A stretch of DNA of 64,000 nucleotides from Pseudomonas saxonica (lineage in GTDB: Bacteria; Pseudomonadota; Gammaproteobacteria; Pseudomonadales; Pseudomonadaceae): NCBI RefSeq assembly GCF_007858365.1, contig NZ_VFIO01000002.1, positions 62,001 to 126,000 of the forward strand, given 5' to 3'. The notes under the pieces are model-generated. The model saw only the letters and a program-made list of their open reading frames with translations, was not told the origin of the DNA and ran no database searches. Shown in pieces: positions 1 to 8,599 of the stretch (positions are counted from its first letter, which is position 1; each line of letters opens with the position of its first letter). Both the position numbers and the translations under genes were made by a program.

Positions 1-1655
1 CCATCGGCATCCAGAACGCTCTCGTCCAGTTCCAGATCCTGAGTCAGTTCGCTCTCGGTCACCGAACCAAATTGATAGCCCGGCAAACTGCTGACGGCCT
101 CACGCAACGGGCGCACATAGACTTGCCCACTGAGCCGATTACCGGCTGCCGGTGCGCCGTACAGATAACGACCTGTCACTTCAATGTCAGCGGTTTGATC
201 GGGGCTTAACGGCGTATCGCTTCCCTTTAGCTCCAGGGCCATGCGCTCGGGCAAGAAGTCTTCGACCAAAAACTCATAGAGCTGCGGCTTGCCGTCCCCC
301 AGGTCGAAGACCAACTGCCAGCGCCCGGTCGGCGCCTCGCCAGCCAGTTGCAGCGGGTATTGATAAAAACCCGAGGCATCCGGCGACCAGACAAATTTGC
401 GACTGACTTGCTCGTCGGGGCGGCGCACCTCAACCGTGACCGGTTGCGGCGTGACCGGCTTGCCATCGCGGTCACGCAACAAGGCATTGAGCAACACGGT
501 TTCACCGGGGCGATAGAGATCGCGCGGGCCGAACACAAAGAACTGCAATGGGTGCGCGGTCGGGCCGCCAATGTCGAATTCGGCCAGATCCAGCGCCGCG
601 GTATTCAGACGCAACAGGCTGGTCTGGTCGCCCTGGCGGGCAAGCAGAACTTCAGCCTTGGGTGCAAGCGCGAGTTGCGCATGGCCAGCCTTATCCGTTT
701 TGCCTTGCGCCAGTCGCTTGCCTTTGCCGTCGAGCAGTTCCAGCTCCACATCGGCCAATACCTTGCCGCCTTCCAGGGCCTGAGTGAATACGTCCAGGCG
801 TTTCTGATAACGGTGTACGGACAGGCCTATATCACTGAGGGTGAACAGTGTGGCAGGTGTCGAATAGTTGTAACTGCCTGAGGGTTTCATCACCGCCATA
901 TAAACGCCGGGTTGCTGTAACGCTTTGATCCCGGAGGTGGGCAGGATGAGGGTTTCGCGCGTGTTACGCGCCGGGTTCAGATCAAAACGGCCACCGTAAA
1001 CCAGATCCGCCATGCTCAGCAGGTCCTTGGCTTCGTAGCTTTGCAGGCTGCTGTTGCGCCCCCACTGGGTCAGAAAGGCCGGCAATGACTCGGGTTTGAC
1101 CCGGAAGAAATCAACATCGACTTTATCGACATTCAGCGCAATGACCGGCAAGCCTTCTGCCAGCCGCGTGGGCAGCACACTGCCTCGGCTGGCAAACCCT
1201 ACAGTGGGTTGCAGGTCGCGGGTTTCCAGGCGGGCCGTGTACTCGGCGGCCAGTGTGGCGCCGTTCACCGCGCGCAAACCGGGATCAACCGTCAGGATCA
1301 ACTTGCGCTGTGGTTCGATATGGCGCAGGCGCAGTTCCATCAGGTTATTGGAAAGCTCCCAGGCGCCATCGATCTTGCCGGTTTTGGCGTCCACCAGGTG
1401 CAATTTGTCGGTAAGGTTTTGCTGCGGGTCCAGCGGCACCGAGAAGCTGACAGACAACGTACTGGCACCGTCCAACTGTACCTCGGAGACGTCCACCACA
1501 CTTAACTCGCGCCCGGCATAGCGCTCGGCCAGCACCTTGACGTCCGCAACCGGTTGGGCTTTGGCCGTTGGTGTATCGGACGTTCCCGAGGATGAAGAGT
1601 CGCAAGCGCTCAGCAGCGCTAACGCGCAAGCCAGAAACAATCCTTTGTTCAGCAT
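1..1655 (-). CDS. Alpha-2-macroglobulin family lipoprotein, N-terminal part (runs off the left edge)
   Basis: The frame is open from an ATG at 1655 to the window edge, about 551 residues; the C-terminal part, where a thioester would lie, is outside. The start MLNKGLFLACALALLSAC is a lipoprotein signal with Cys18 as the lipidated residue, so the protein should be anchored in the periplasm. Motifs typical of bacterial alpha-2-macroglobulins are visible, such as RDLYRPGETV and YLYGAPAAGNRLSG, which belong to the tandem MG domains. Family members (E. coli YfhM, P. aeruginosa MagD) trap foreign proteases in the periplasm and often pair with the peptidoglycan synthase PbpC, which would lie outside the window. 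It is transcribed away from the MATE gene, with a repeat element between them. The family call is firm; whether the thioester is present cannot be seen. Confidence 0.9.
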   Translation of the reverse strand, partial: MLNKGLFLACALALLSACDSSSSGTSDTPTAKAQPVADVKVLAERYAGRELSVVDVSEVQLDGASTLSVSFSVPLDPQQNLTDKLHLVDAKTGKIDGAWELSNNLMELRLRHIEPQRKLILTVDPGLRAVNGATLAAEYTARLETRDLQPTVGFASRGSVLPTRLAEGLPVIALNVDKVDVDFFRVKPESLPAFLTQWGRNSSLQSYEAKDLLSMADLVYGGRFDLNPARNTRETLILPTSGIKALQQPGVYMAVMKPSGSYNYSTPATLFTLSDIGLSVHRYQKRLDVFTQALEGGKVLADVELELLDGKGKRLAQGKTDKAGHAQLALAPKAEVLLARQGDQTSLLRLNTAALDLAEFDIGGPTAHPLQFFVFGPRDLYRPGETVLLNALLRDRDGKPVTPQPVTVEVRRPDEQVSRKFVWSPDASGFYQYPLQLAGEAPTGRWQLVFDLGDGKPQLYEFLVEDFLPERMALELKGSDTPLSPDQTADIEVTGRYLYGAPAAGNRLSGQVYVRPLREAVSSLPGYQFGSVTESELTQDLELDESVLDAD

Positions 1656-1717
1656 GGGGTACTCATTGACTGGGCAGTTAAGGGGTCGACTATATAACAG
1701 CCCGTGTTGAACGGCAG

Positions 1718-1853
1718 CCCCTCACCCCAACCCTCTCCCGTGGGAGAGGGAGCTGACCTGCTTTGAGTCCCCTCTCCCTCCGGGAGAGGGTTAGGGTGAG
1801 GGCTGCCTTTGCCTTTAGTCCCCTCTCCCTCTGGGAGAGGGTTAGGGTGAGGG
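1718..1853. repeat. CCCTCTCCC-type palindromic intergenic repeat, copy 1
   Basis: The left arm CCCTCACCCCAACCCTCTCCC-like sequence faces right arms ending GGGTTAGGGTGAGGG, so the whole element is a large imperfect palindrome. Smaller hairpins of the form CTCTCCCTCCGGGAGAG lie inside. This copy carries two right arms in tandem, ending near 1804 and 1853. It fills the gap between the divergent alpha-2-macroglobulin and MATE genes. Five further copies occur in the window. Confidence 0.85.
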
Positions 1854-1892
1854 CTGGCTTGGGCTACAATCGCGCTCCCTCAAGGAGCCTGC

Positions 1893-3236
1893 ATGTCCTC
1901 TTCCCTCTTAGCTGACTGGCGCGACCGCCCCACCCATCGCCGAGTGTGGGCGCTGGCGGCGCCCATGATTCTGTCGAATATCTCAGTGCCGCTGGTCGCT
2001 CTGGTCGACAGCACCGTCATTGGTCATTTGCCCCACGCTCACCAACTGGGCGCAGTGGCCGTCGGTGCCAGCCTGTATATCTTCCTGGCCTGGATGATGG
2101 GCTTTCTGCGCATGGGCACCACCGGCTTTGCCGCGCAGGCCGCCGGGCGTGGCGATGGCAACGCATTACGGCAAATCTTGCTGCAAGGCCTGTTACTCGC
2201 CGCAGGGCTTTCCCTGCTGCTGGGCGCTATTGCAATCCCGTTCAGCGGCGTGGCCCTGAGCCTGATGCAACCCTCAGCCGAGCTGCATGAGCTGACGCTG
2301 GAGTTCTTCCACATCCGGCTCTGGGGTTTGCCCGCCGCGCTGGCCAGCTATGCGCTGGTCGGCTGGTTTCTGGGCACGCAGAACGCCCGTGCGCCGCTGG
2401 CCATTCTGCTGACGACCAATCTGGTGAATATCGCGCTTAACCTCTGGTTTGTGCTCGGACTGGACTGGGGAGTCGCCGGTTCGGCCCGGGCATCGGTGAT
2501 TGCCGAGTGGAGCGGTGCCCTGCTCGGCCTGTACCTGACACGCGGGGCATTGCGCGTGTATCCGGGCAAGGTGCTGTGGGCCGCATTGCGCGTGTGGCGC
2601 AACTGGCAGCCATTGCTGGGGGTCAACCGCGACATTTTCATACGCAGTCTGGTGCTGCAATCCGTGTTCTTTTCCATCACTTTGCAAGGCGCCCGCCTGG
2701 GTGATGCCACCGTGGCGGCCAATGCGCTGCTGCTTAACGGCCTGTTGCTGACCGCCCATGCGCTGGATGGTCTGGCCCACGCGGTTGAAGCCTTGTGCGG
2801 ACACGCCATCGGCGCTCGTGACCGCGAGGCGCTGCGACGCTCGATGGTGGTTGCGTGCGGCTGGTCACTGCTAGCCAGTCTGGCCTTTACGCTGCTGTTT
2901 TTGTTGGGCGGGCATTTGTTTGTGCAGATGCAAACCGATATCGCCAGCGTGCGAGAAACTGCCTTCCAGTACTTGCCATACCTTGCGGTGCTGCCGTTGA
3001 TTGCCGTGTGGAGTTACTTGCTGGACGGCTTGTTTATCGGCGCGACCCGCGCCCGCGAAATGCGCAATGCCATGCTCATCAGTGCCGTGATCGCCTTCCC
3101 CGTGGCCTGGGCGCTGCACGGCTATGGCAATCACGGCCTGTGGATAAGTTTCTTGCTGTTTATGGTGCTGCGCAGCGCCACACTGGGTGTCTATGCGTGG
3201 CGCATGCAGCGTCGGGATCAATGGTTCAACTCATAA
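1893..3236 (+). CDS. MATE family multidrug/Na+ antiporter (DinF/NorM type)
   Basis: A 447-residue inner-membrane protein with about 12 hydrophobic segments, the usual MATE size and topology. The N-terminal motif APMILSNISVPLVALVDSTV and the following VIGHL are characteristic of the DinF-like branch. MATE exporters expel cationic drugs or metabolites using Na+ or H+ gradients. The ATG at 1893 is preceded by AAGGAG at a good distance. The gene ends at a bidirectional terminator shared with speA. The family call is firm; the substrate cannot be read from sequence. Confidence 0.93.
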   Translation: MSSSLLADWRDRPTHRRVWALAAPMILSNISVPLVALVDSTVIGHLPHAHQLGAVAVGASLYIFLAWMMGFLRMGTTGFAAQAAGRGDGNALRQILLQGLLLAAGLSLLLGAIAIPFSGVALSLMQPSAELHELTLEFFHIRLWGLPAALASYALVGWFLGTQNARAPLAILLTTNLVNIALNLWFVLGLDWGVAGSARASVIAEWSGALLGLYLTRGALRVYPGKVLWAALRVWRNWQPLLGVNRDIFIRSLVLQSVFFSITLQGARLGDATVAANALLLNGLLLTAHALDGLAHAVEALCGHAIGARDREALRRSMVVACGWSLLASLAFTLLFLLGGHLFVQMQTDIASVRETAFQYLPYLAVLPLIAVWSYLLDGLFIGATRAREMRNAMLISAVIAFPVAWALHGYGNHGLWISFLLFMVLRSATLGVYAWRMQRRDQWFNS

Positions 3237-3239
3237 AAA

Positions 3240-3276
3240 AACGCCGCCCCCCTGTAAGGGAAGCGGCGTTTTTTTA
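3240..3276. terminator. Bidirectional terminator between MATE gene and speA
   Basis: An ACGCCGC / GCGGCGT stem is flanked by a run of A on the left and a run of T on the right, so it can terminate transcription from both sides of this convergent pair. Confidence 0.88.
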
Positions 3277-3290
3277 CAGCTTCGCGAAAC

Positions 3291-5204
3291 TTACGAAGAC
3301 AGGTATGAGGAACGCGTCAGGCCCAGCCGCAGCGCGTCCAGATACTGGGTGCGCTCTTTGACGCTGATGTTGGCGCTGGCCACTTTGTCGCGGTAGTGAG
3401 TCATCAGCTCCTCCGGCGACAAGTGCACGTAACGCAGCATGTCTTCGATGGTGTCGTGGGTCTCGATACCGGCGTGGTACACGCTGCCATCCGGGTTCTG
3501 GTAGATGTTCACCGAGTCGGTATCACCGAACAGGTTGTGCATGTCACCCAGAATTTCCTGATAGGCGCCAACCAGGAAGATGCCCAGCAGATAGTCTTCG
3601 CCTTCGTTCAGACCATGCACCGGCAGGCTGGTTTCGATGCTTTGCTCGTCAACGTATTGCTTGATCTTGCCGTCAGAGTCGCAGGTCAGATCTTGCAGCA
3701 CGGCGCGACGCAGCGGCTCTTCGTTCAGGCGGTGCAACGGCAGAATCGGCAACACCTGGCCAATCGCCCACGTGTCCGGCAGGCTCTGGAAGACCGAGAA
3801 GTTGCAGATGTACTTGTCGGCCAGCTTGTCGTTGAGTTCGTCCAGCACCTGACGGTGCGAACGCTGACGCGCTTTCAACGAGTTGTGCAGGCGACGGCAC
3901 ACCGCAAAGTAGCACTGCTCGGCCAGGGCTTTTTCAGCCAGGTTGATCTTGCCGTCTGCGTACTGGGCCGCGATGTCGCTCATGTAGTGCGTGGCACGCC
4001 AGTAGGTTTCGGTGACCATCTCAATGTCGGTCGGGCCCAGCAGGTCAACCAGCCATTGCACGGTTTCCGGCAGGCTTTCCTTGTTCTGGATCTCGGGCAC
4101 GTCGTCGTTGTGCTTCTCGACGTCGGTCACTTGCACCACCAGCATGGCGTGGTGGGCAGTCAGCGAACGGCCGCTTTCAGAGAAAATGTGCGGGTGCGGC
4201 AGGCTTTGCGCATCGCAGAACTCTTTCAGCATGCCGACCACTACGCCAGCGTAGTCGTCCATGTCGTAGTTGATCGAACTGGCATTGCGCGAGTGTGTGC
4301 CGTCGTAGTCAACACCCAGGCCACCGCCCACGTCGATATGGTCAACCGGCAGGCCGAGGTTACGCAGCTCGCCGTAGTAACGAATCGCTTCCTTGAAACC
4401 GTGCTGGTAGTCCGCCAGGTTGGCGATCTGCGAGCCCATATGGAAGTGCAGCAGGCGGATGCCTTGATCCAGACCCGCGGCGCGGAAGCGCTCAACCACC
4501 GACAGCAACTGTGCAGCAGACAGACCGAACTTGGACTTCTCACCGCCGGTGTCCGCCCACTTGCTCGACGCCAACGACGACAGGCGCACGCGCAGGCCAA
4601 CCTGTGGCTTGACCTTGAGCGAGGCCGCTTCTTCGATCACCAGGTCAACTTCGGATTCTTTCTCGATCACGATAAATACGTTGTGACCCAGCTTTTGGCC
4701 CATCAGCGCCAGACGAATGAACTCACGGTCCTTGTAGCCGTTGCAAACAATGGTGCCGCCTTTGGGGGCCAGCGCCAGCACGGCCAGCAACTCAGGCTTG
4801 GAACCGGCTTCAAGGCCAATCGACACGTCCTTGGTGGCGATGATGTTTTCGATCACCGCTTCTTGCTGGTTAACCTTGATCGGGTACAGCGCGGTGTACT
4901 GACTCTGGTATTCCAGACGCTCGATATTGGCATCGAAAGCGCCGGTCAGTTGGCGTACACGGTCTTGCAAAATATCGGGAAAACGCACCAGCAATGGCAA
5001 GGACAAGCCACTTTTGCGCAGTTCGTCGACTTGCTCGTACAGATCGATGGGCGAACTGTTCGGGCCGTTCGGACGGACTTCTACGCGACCGGCTTCATTG
5101 ATCGCGAAATACCCGGCCCCCCAATGGCGAATCCCATAAACACTGCGGCTGTCCGCAACTGTCCATTGGCTGCCATCGTCTTTGCGTGTGCGTCGTACGG
5201 ACAT
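3291..5204 (-). CDS. speA: Biosynthetic arginine decarboxylase
   Basis: A 637-residue PLP enzyme that decarboxylates arginine to agmatine, the first step of putrescine synthesis. The length matches P. aeruginosa SpeA. The PLP lysine lies in YPIKVNQQ (Lys110), the substrate/PLP region HFHMGSQI is present, and [14 protein letters not shown] matches the alanine-racemase-like barrel. The C-terminal beta domain carries the DLTCDSDGK catalytic cysteine motif. The gene lies upstream of the SUI1 gene on the same strand side as in other pseudomonads. The ATG at 5204 gives the expected [11 protein letters not shown] start. Long open frames on the opposite strand are shadows of its GC-rich codon use. 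Confidence 0.97.
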   Translation of the reverse strand: MSVRRTRKDDGSQWTVADSRSVYGIRHWGAGYFAINEAGRVEVRPNGPNSSPIDLYEQVDELRKSGLSLPLLVRFPDILQDRVRQLTGAFDANIERLEYQSQYTALYPIKVNQQEAVIENIIATKDVSIGLEAGSKPELLAVLALAPKGGTIVCNGYKDREFIRLALMGQKLGHNVFIVIEKESEVDLVIEEAASLKVKPQVGLRVRLSSLASSKWADTGGEKSKFGLSAAQLLSVVERFRAAGLDQGIRLLHFHMGSQIANLADYQHGFKEAIRYYGELRNLGLPVDHIDVGGGLGVDYDGTHSRNASSINYDMDDYAGVVVGMLKEFCDAQSLPHPHIFSESGRSLTAHHAMLVVQVTDVEKHNDDVPEIQNKESLPETVQWLVDLLGPTDIEMVTETYWRATHYMSDIAAQYADGKINLAEKALAEQCYFAVCRRLHNSLKARQRSHRQVLDELNDKLADKYICNFSVFQSLPDTWAIGQVLPILPLHRLNEEPLRRAVLQDLTCDSDGKIKQYVDEQSIETSLPVHGLNEGEDYLLGIFLVGAYQEILGDMHNLFGDTDSVNIYQNPDGSVYHAGIETHDTIEDMLRYVHLSPEELMTHYRDKVASANISVKERTQYLDALRLGLTRSSYLSS

Positions 5205-5417
5205 CGAAGTCCCCTATATAAGTCAAAAAGCCCAACCTGATCGCAGGCTGGCGCAGTCTAAAGCGTGAAAGTGACGATTCGTCTGTGCAGGGTAGACCGC
5301 TGCAACAGCTCGGAGTTTAGAAACCCGTCAGAACAGGTTCTGTGAAAACCATGGCCAGCAGTGCCTGAAGCCCTTCAGGGCAGCAGCACAGCTCAACGGT
5401 GGTCTTCACAGAAGCTG

Positions 5418-5789
5418 CTAACCGCCAGACTTCTTGGCTTTGAACCCGTGCTTGATCAACTCGCCAAGCAGCAGTTCGACGTGATCACCCTGGATCTCGA
5501 TAATGCCGTCTTTCAATGCACCGCCTGTACCACAGCGTTTTTTCAACGTTGTGGCCAGCTCTTTGAGGGCATCTTCAGCCAGTGGCACACCGGTTATTGT
5601 CGTAACCGTCTTGCCACCACGGCCCTTGCTTTCGCGGCGCACGCGAGCAATGCCATCACCGGCAGGGATCTGGGTTTGTTTGCAGGTACAGGTGTCCACC
5701 GGCTGACGACAGTCCGGACAGTGACGACCTGCGTCGGTGGAAAATACCAGGCCACCAAGGGCGGCGAAGGATGCGGCTTTTTTGGCCAC
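5418..5789 (-). CDS. yciH: SUI1/eIF1-family translation factor with zinc ribbon (YciH type)
   Basis: A 123-residue protein. The N-terminus carries a small metal-binding cluster (Cys24, Cys27, Cys34, Cys36: CPDC and CTC). The C-terminal SUI1 domain has the typical GRGGKTVTTITGVPL and LKKRCGTGGALKDG stretches. SUI1 proteins in bacteria resemble eIF1 and are thought to affect start-codon fidelity or stress translation. I chose the GTG at 5789 because GAGGA sits six bases upstream; an in-frame TTG at 5795 would overlap that site. It keeps the speA-neighbour position seen in P. aeruginosa (PA4840). Confidence 0.92.
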   Translation of the reverse strand: MAKKAASFAALGGLVFSTDAGRHCPDCRQPVDTCTCKQTQIPAGDGIARVRRESKGRGGKTVTTITGVPLAEDALKELATTLKKRCGTGGALKDGIIEIQGDHVELLLGELIKHGFKAKKSGG

Positions 5790-6000
5790 CGGCAATCCTC
5801 ATATGGAGGACAAAGAATTGGCCGGTGCAGGACGCGGGAGCGCCACGCTATACCGACCGCGAAGCCCCACTCTGGCAGGGGCAGCGCAACTCGGGCGGGA
5901 AAGCCGCCCGAGCCTGAAAAAGGTCGCGCAGTGTAACGACAATTTCGCCGTGGCCCAAGAGCCAATTGGCGCCAATTTACAAATCCTGCGCCTTAACCGG

Positions 6001-6095
6001 TAGCCGCTGCCGCAGGCTGTGACAAGGGCTATCGGGCCTTAAGGATTTCGGGGCCGCTATGCACCCCATCGCAGCCTTCGGCAGCGGCTACAGGG
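6001..6095. repeat. REP element pair (inverted)
   Basis: TAGCCGCTGCCGCAGGCTG at the left faces CAGCCTTCGGCAGCGGCTA at the right, a typical pair of Pseudomonas REP sequences in inverted orientation. The right arm supplies the stop codon region of the nudix gene. The same element occurs at 57967-58070. Confidence 0.88.
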
Positions 6096-6630
6096 TTTGG
6101 CTTTGAGCAAGATACCGTTTCAGGGCATCCAGTGAATCGGGGCAGAAATTCTGCTGTTCACTCAAACGCAACGCTTTGGCTACCGGCATAAATAACGCTT
6201 GCTGAACCTCTTCAGGTTGAACCCGCAACGGGCCATCCCAAACCGCCGAAAACACGCCGCACCACAGATGGTTTTGCGGGCCCTCAAAATAGAAACGCTC
6301 ATGGGCCGTCAGCGGCACATTTCTGACGCCCAGTTCTTCATCCAACTCGCGGGCGGCCGACTCGGCGTAGCTTTCATTCACGCCCACCATGCCGCCTGCC
6401 GCCACATCCCAAAACCCCGGGTACAACGCTTTGCTCAAGGTGCGCTGATGTACGCACAATTCGCCCGACGAGTTGAACAAAAGAATGAACGTGCCGCGCC
6501 CGATCAACCCTTGCTCGCGCAGTTCATGACGCGGTTTGGCACCGAGCACGCGGTCATCACGGTCGACCCAGACCACTTGTTCAACATCCGAGGCCGCACG
6601 GTGCGCGGCCTCATTGACTGATATAGACAT
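6088..6630 (-). CDS. Nudix hydrolase
   Basis: A 180-residue protein with a perfect nudix box (G-x5-E-x7-REL-x-EE-x-GV) starting in GGMVGVNE and ending in RELDEELGV. It resembles the isopentenyl-diphosphate isomerase-like/YfcD group, with the opening VVWVDRDDRVLG-type strand. Nudix enzymes hydrolyse nucleoside diphosphates linked to another moiety; the substrate here is unknown. The gene follows DUF2333 by three bases, suggesting one operon. The stop codon lies inside a REP arm. Confidence 0.92.
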   Translation of the reverse strand: MSISVNEAAHRAASDVEQVVWVDRDDRVLGAKPRHELREQGLIGRGTFILLFNSSGELCVHQRTLSKALYPGFWDVAAGGMVGVNESYAESAARELDEELGVRNVPLTAHERFYFEGPQNHLWCGVFSAVWDGPLRVQPEEVQQALFMPVAKALRLSEQQNFCPDSLDALKRYLAQSQTL

Positions 6631-6633
6631 GCC

Positions 6634-7701
6634 TTAGCCTTGTGACAGCAGTTGACGCAAGTCCATGACCGCCGCGTTGGCGCGGGAAATATAGTTGGCC
6701 ATGACCAGCGAGTGGTTGGCCAAGACACCATAGCCACTGCCATTGAGAATCATCGGGCTCCATACCGGCTCTTGCGCAGCTTCCAGTTCACGAATGATCT
6801 GACGCACGCTCACCGTGGCGTTCTTCTTGGCCAGTACATCGGCAAAGTCGACCTCGATGGCCCGCAGCAAGTGCGACAACGCCCACGCTTGGCCACGCGC
6901 TTCATAGAACACGTTATCAATCTGCATCCACGGGGTTTCGACAATTTCTTCGTCAACCACCGGGACTTGCCCCGGTTGCAAGCTCTCGGTTTTCAGCGCG
7001 CTATTGAGCTTCACACGCCCCACGCTCGCCGACAGACGCTGCGACAGCGAGCCCAAACGGGTACCCACATCGCCCAACCAGTTGTTCAGGTTGTCGGCTC
7101 GTGCATAGAACAGCGCGTTTTTCTGACTCGGATCAGACAGTCGCGCCTGATAACGGCTCAGAGAATTGATGCCTTCCTGATATTCGGATTCGCTGGACGG
7201 CAGCATCCAGCTCTTGTTGTCAAAGTTGAAGCGCGGTTCGGCCTTGGCCAGATCAGCATCTTCAGCCGACTGTGATTGCGAACGGGCAAAGTCTTTACGC
7301 AAGGCGCGGGTCAGGTCACGCACCTGCACCAGCACGCCATATTCCCAGCTGGGAATGTTGTCGAGCAGCACACCTGGCGGCAAGCGGTCATTGGACAAAT
7401 ACCCCCCAGGCTTATTCAGCAAAGTACCGGCTACCGTTTTAAGTGTTTCGACGGTGGTGAAGCCCGGCACCATTTGCTTGCCTTCTTTTTCGGCGGCCAT
7501 TTGCGCATTTTGCTGAACCGGGAACAAGTCAGGCTCCTGGCTCCAATACCACCCCAGACCCAGGCATACCACCACGTAAATGCCGAGCAAAACGGCAATG
7601 GAGCGGCTAAGCAGAATACTTTTGAAATAGCCACGCGGCTGCGCGTGGCTTTCCTTGACCGACTCGCGGGCACTGCCCTCACGTTTCTTCCAGTCCAGCA
7701 T
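6634..7701 (-). CDS. DUF2333 family membrane protein
   Basis: A 355-residue protein with a charged cytoplasmic N-terminus, one transmembrane helix around residues 32-50 (SIAVLLGIYVVVCLGLGWYW) and a large periplasmic part. It matches the conserved proteobacterial DUF2333 family, which has no established function. Of two in-frame ATGs, the one at 7701 has GAAAGGA seven bases upstream, while the one at 7707 is too close to it. It sits directly upstream of the nudix gene, as in P. aeruginosa (PA4842/PA4841). Confidence 0.88.
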   Translation of the reverse strand: MLDWKKREGSARESVKESHAQPRGYFKSILLSRSIAVLLGIYVVVCLGLGWYWSQEPDLFPVQQNAQMAAEKEGKQMVPGFTTVETLKTVAGTLLNKPGGYLSNDRLPPGVLLDNIPSWEYGVLVQVRDLTRALRKDFARSQSQSAEDADLAKAEPRFNFDNKSWMLPSSESEYQEGINSLSRYQARLSDPSQKNALFYARADNLNNWLGDVGTRLGSLSQRLSASVGRVKLNSALKTESLQPGQVPVVDEEIVETPWMQIDNVFYEARGQAWALSHLLRAIEVDFADVLAKKNATVSVRQIIRELEAAQEPVWSPMILNGSGYGVLANHSLVMANYISRANAAVMDLRQLLSQG

Positions 7702-7974
7702 GGCCATATCCTTTCAATATCAGGTTCAACAATTCGACCACAACCCTAACCCATCGTGCTGCCTGTAGGTGCACGTTTTTAAATCAAGGCTTAATGCATC
7801 TCTTTTTCAGAATGGCCTTGTCCCGTCATTCGACTGACACCCTATAGAAGAGTACTTAGGCTGCCACCCGCCCTCCACCTGATACTTATGACAGTAGCCG
7901 TTCTGGCTCAAAGGCGTTTTACTTGACCCGCGTTTTAAACGATTGAAACCCTGTATTTCACAGGCGGCACTGCC

Positions 7975-8502
7975 ATGAGAATCGTCATTTTCATTGTGCT
8001 TCTGCTCTTCGTCCCGCCCGGCAACAGCGCAACCTTGCATATAGAAAACAACTCCAGATACCTCGCTGTCATTATTCAAAACACGGGCGGCTATCCCTGT
8101 TTACACCCCCCCGAAACAGTCAACCCGTGCCTGGTGCCTCCGCAAGCCCACTTTGCTTATGAGCTGGTGGACGATGAAGTCGCAAACGAGAGGCTGTTTA
8201 TTGTTTCGATGCCCGCCCAACTGGACGCTACCCATGACGCGCTTAACAAACACCCGTTCAAAAGTGTCGCCAGCTATACGTATCGACCCAGCGGCCCGTT
8301 GAGATATGAACAACTGACGTGCCACACCCCGACAAATGAAGGGATCGGTATTCGGCTCGTACTGGAAGGCATTGTTGATGTTACGTGCAATGTCGCCAAC
8401 GATCAGCGTGTGACATGGGTCTATAAACGTAACGACATCAACTTGAAGTTGATCCTCTATGACCTTCCCGCCCTCAAAAACCCGTATCGCTCCAATCCAT
8501 AA
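7975..8502 (+). CDS. Small exported protein of unknown function
   Basis: A 175-residue protein with a signal peptide (MRIVIFIVLLLFVPPGNSA, cleavage expected after GNSA) and an otherwise hydrophilic, beta-rich mature part. Cysteines at PCLHPP, NPCLVPP, LTCHTP and VTCNV could form two disulfides; the position just upstream of dsbD is suggestive but not proof of a link. I do not recognise the family. In P. aeruginosa the place between DUF2333 and dsbD is occupied by gcbA and ctpL, which are absent here. Confidence 0.72.
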   Translation: MRIVIFIVLLLFVPPGNSATLHIENNSRYLAVIIQNTGGYPCLHPPETVNPCLVPPQAHFAYELVDDEVANERLFIVSMPAQLDATHDALNKHPFKSVASYTYRPSGPLRYEQLTCHTPTNEGIGIRLVLEGIVDVTCNVANDQRVTWVYKRNDINLKLILYDLPALKNPYRSNP

Positions 8503-8599
8503 CAATACGACGCGTGCACGCGCGCTTCCGGGCATCGGGTATCAGCACAGCTCAGGCCACTCCGTTATCATGCGCCCACGTTTGATTTGCGAGGGTCCT

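Noticed and set aside
3396..5240. 614-codon open frame on the + strand opposite speA
   Set aside because: It is an antisense shadow of speA with low-complexity Val/His/Gln-rich translation and no family match; speA has all enzyme motifs.
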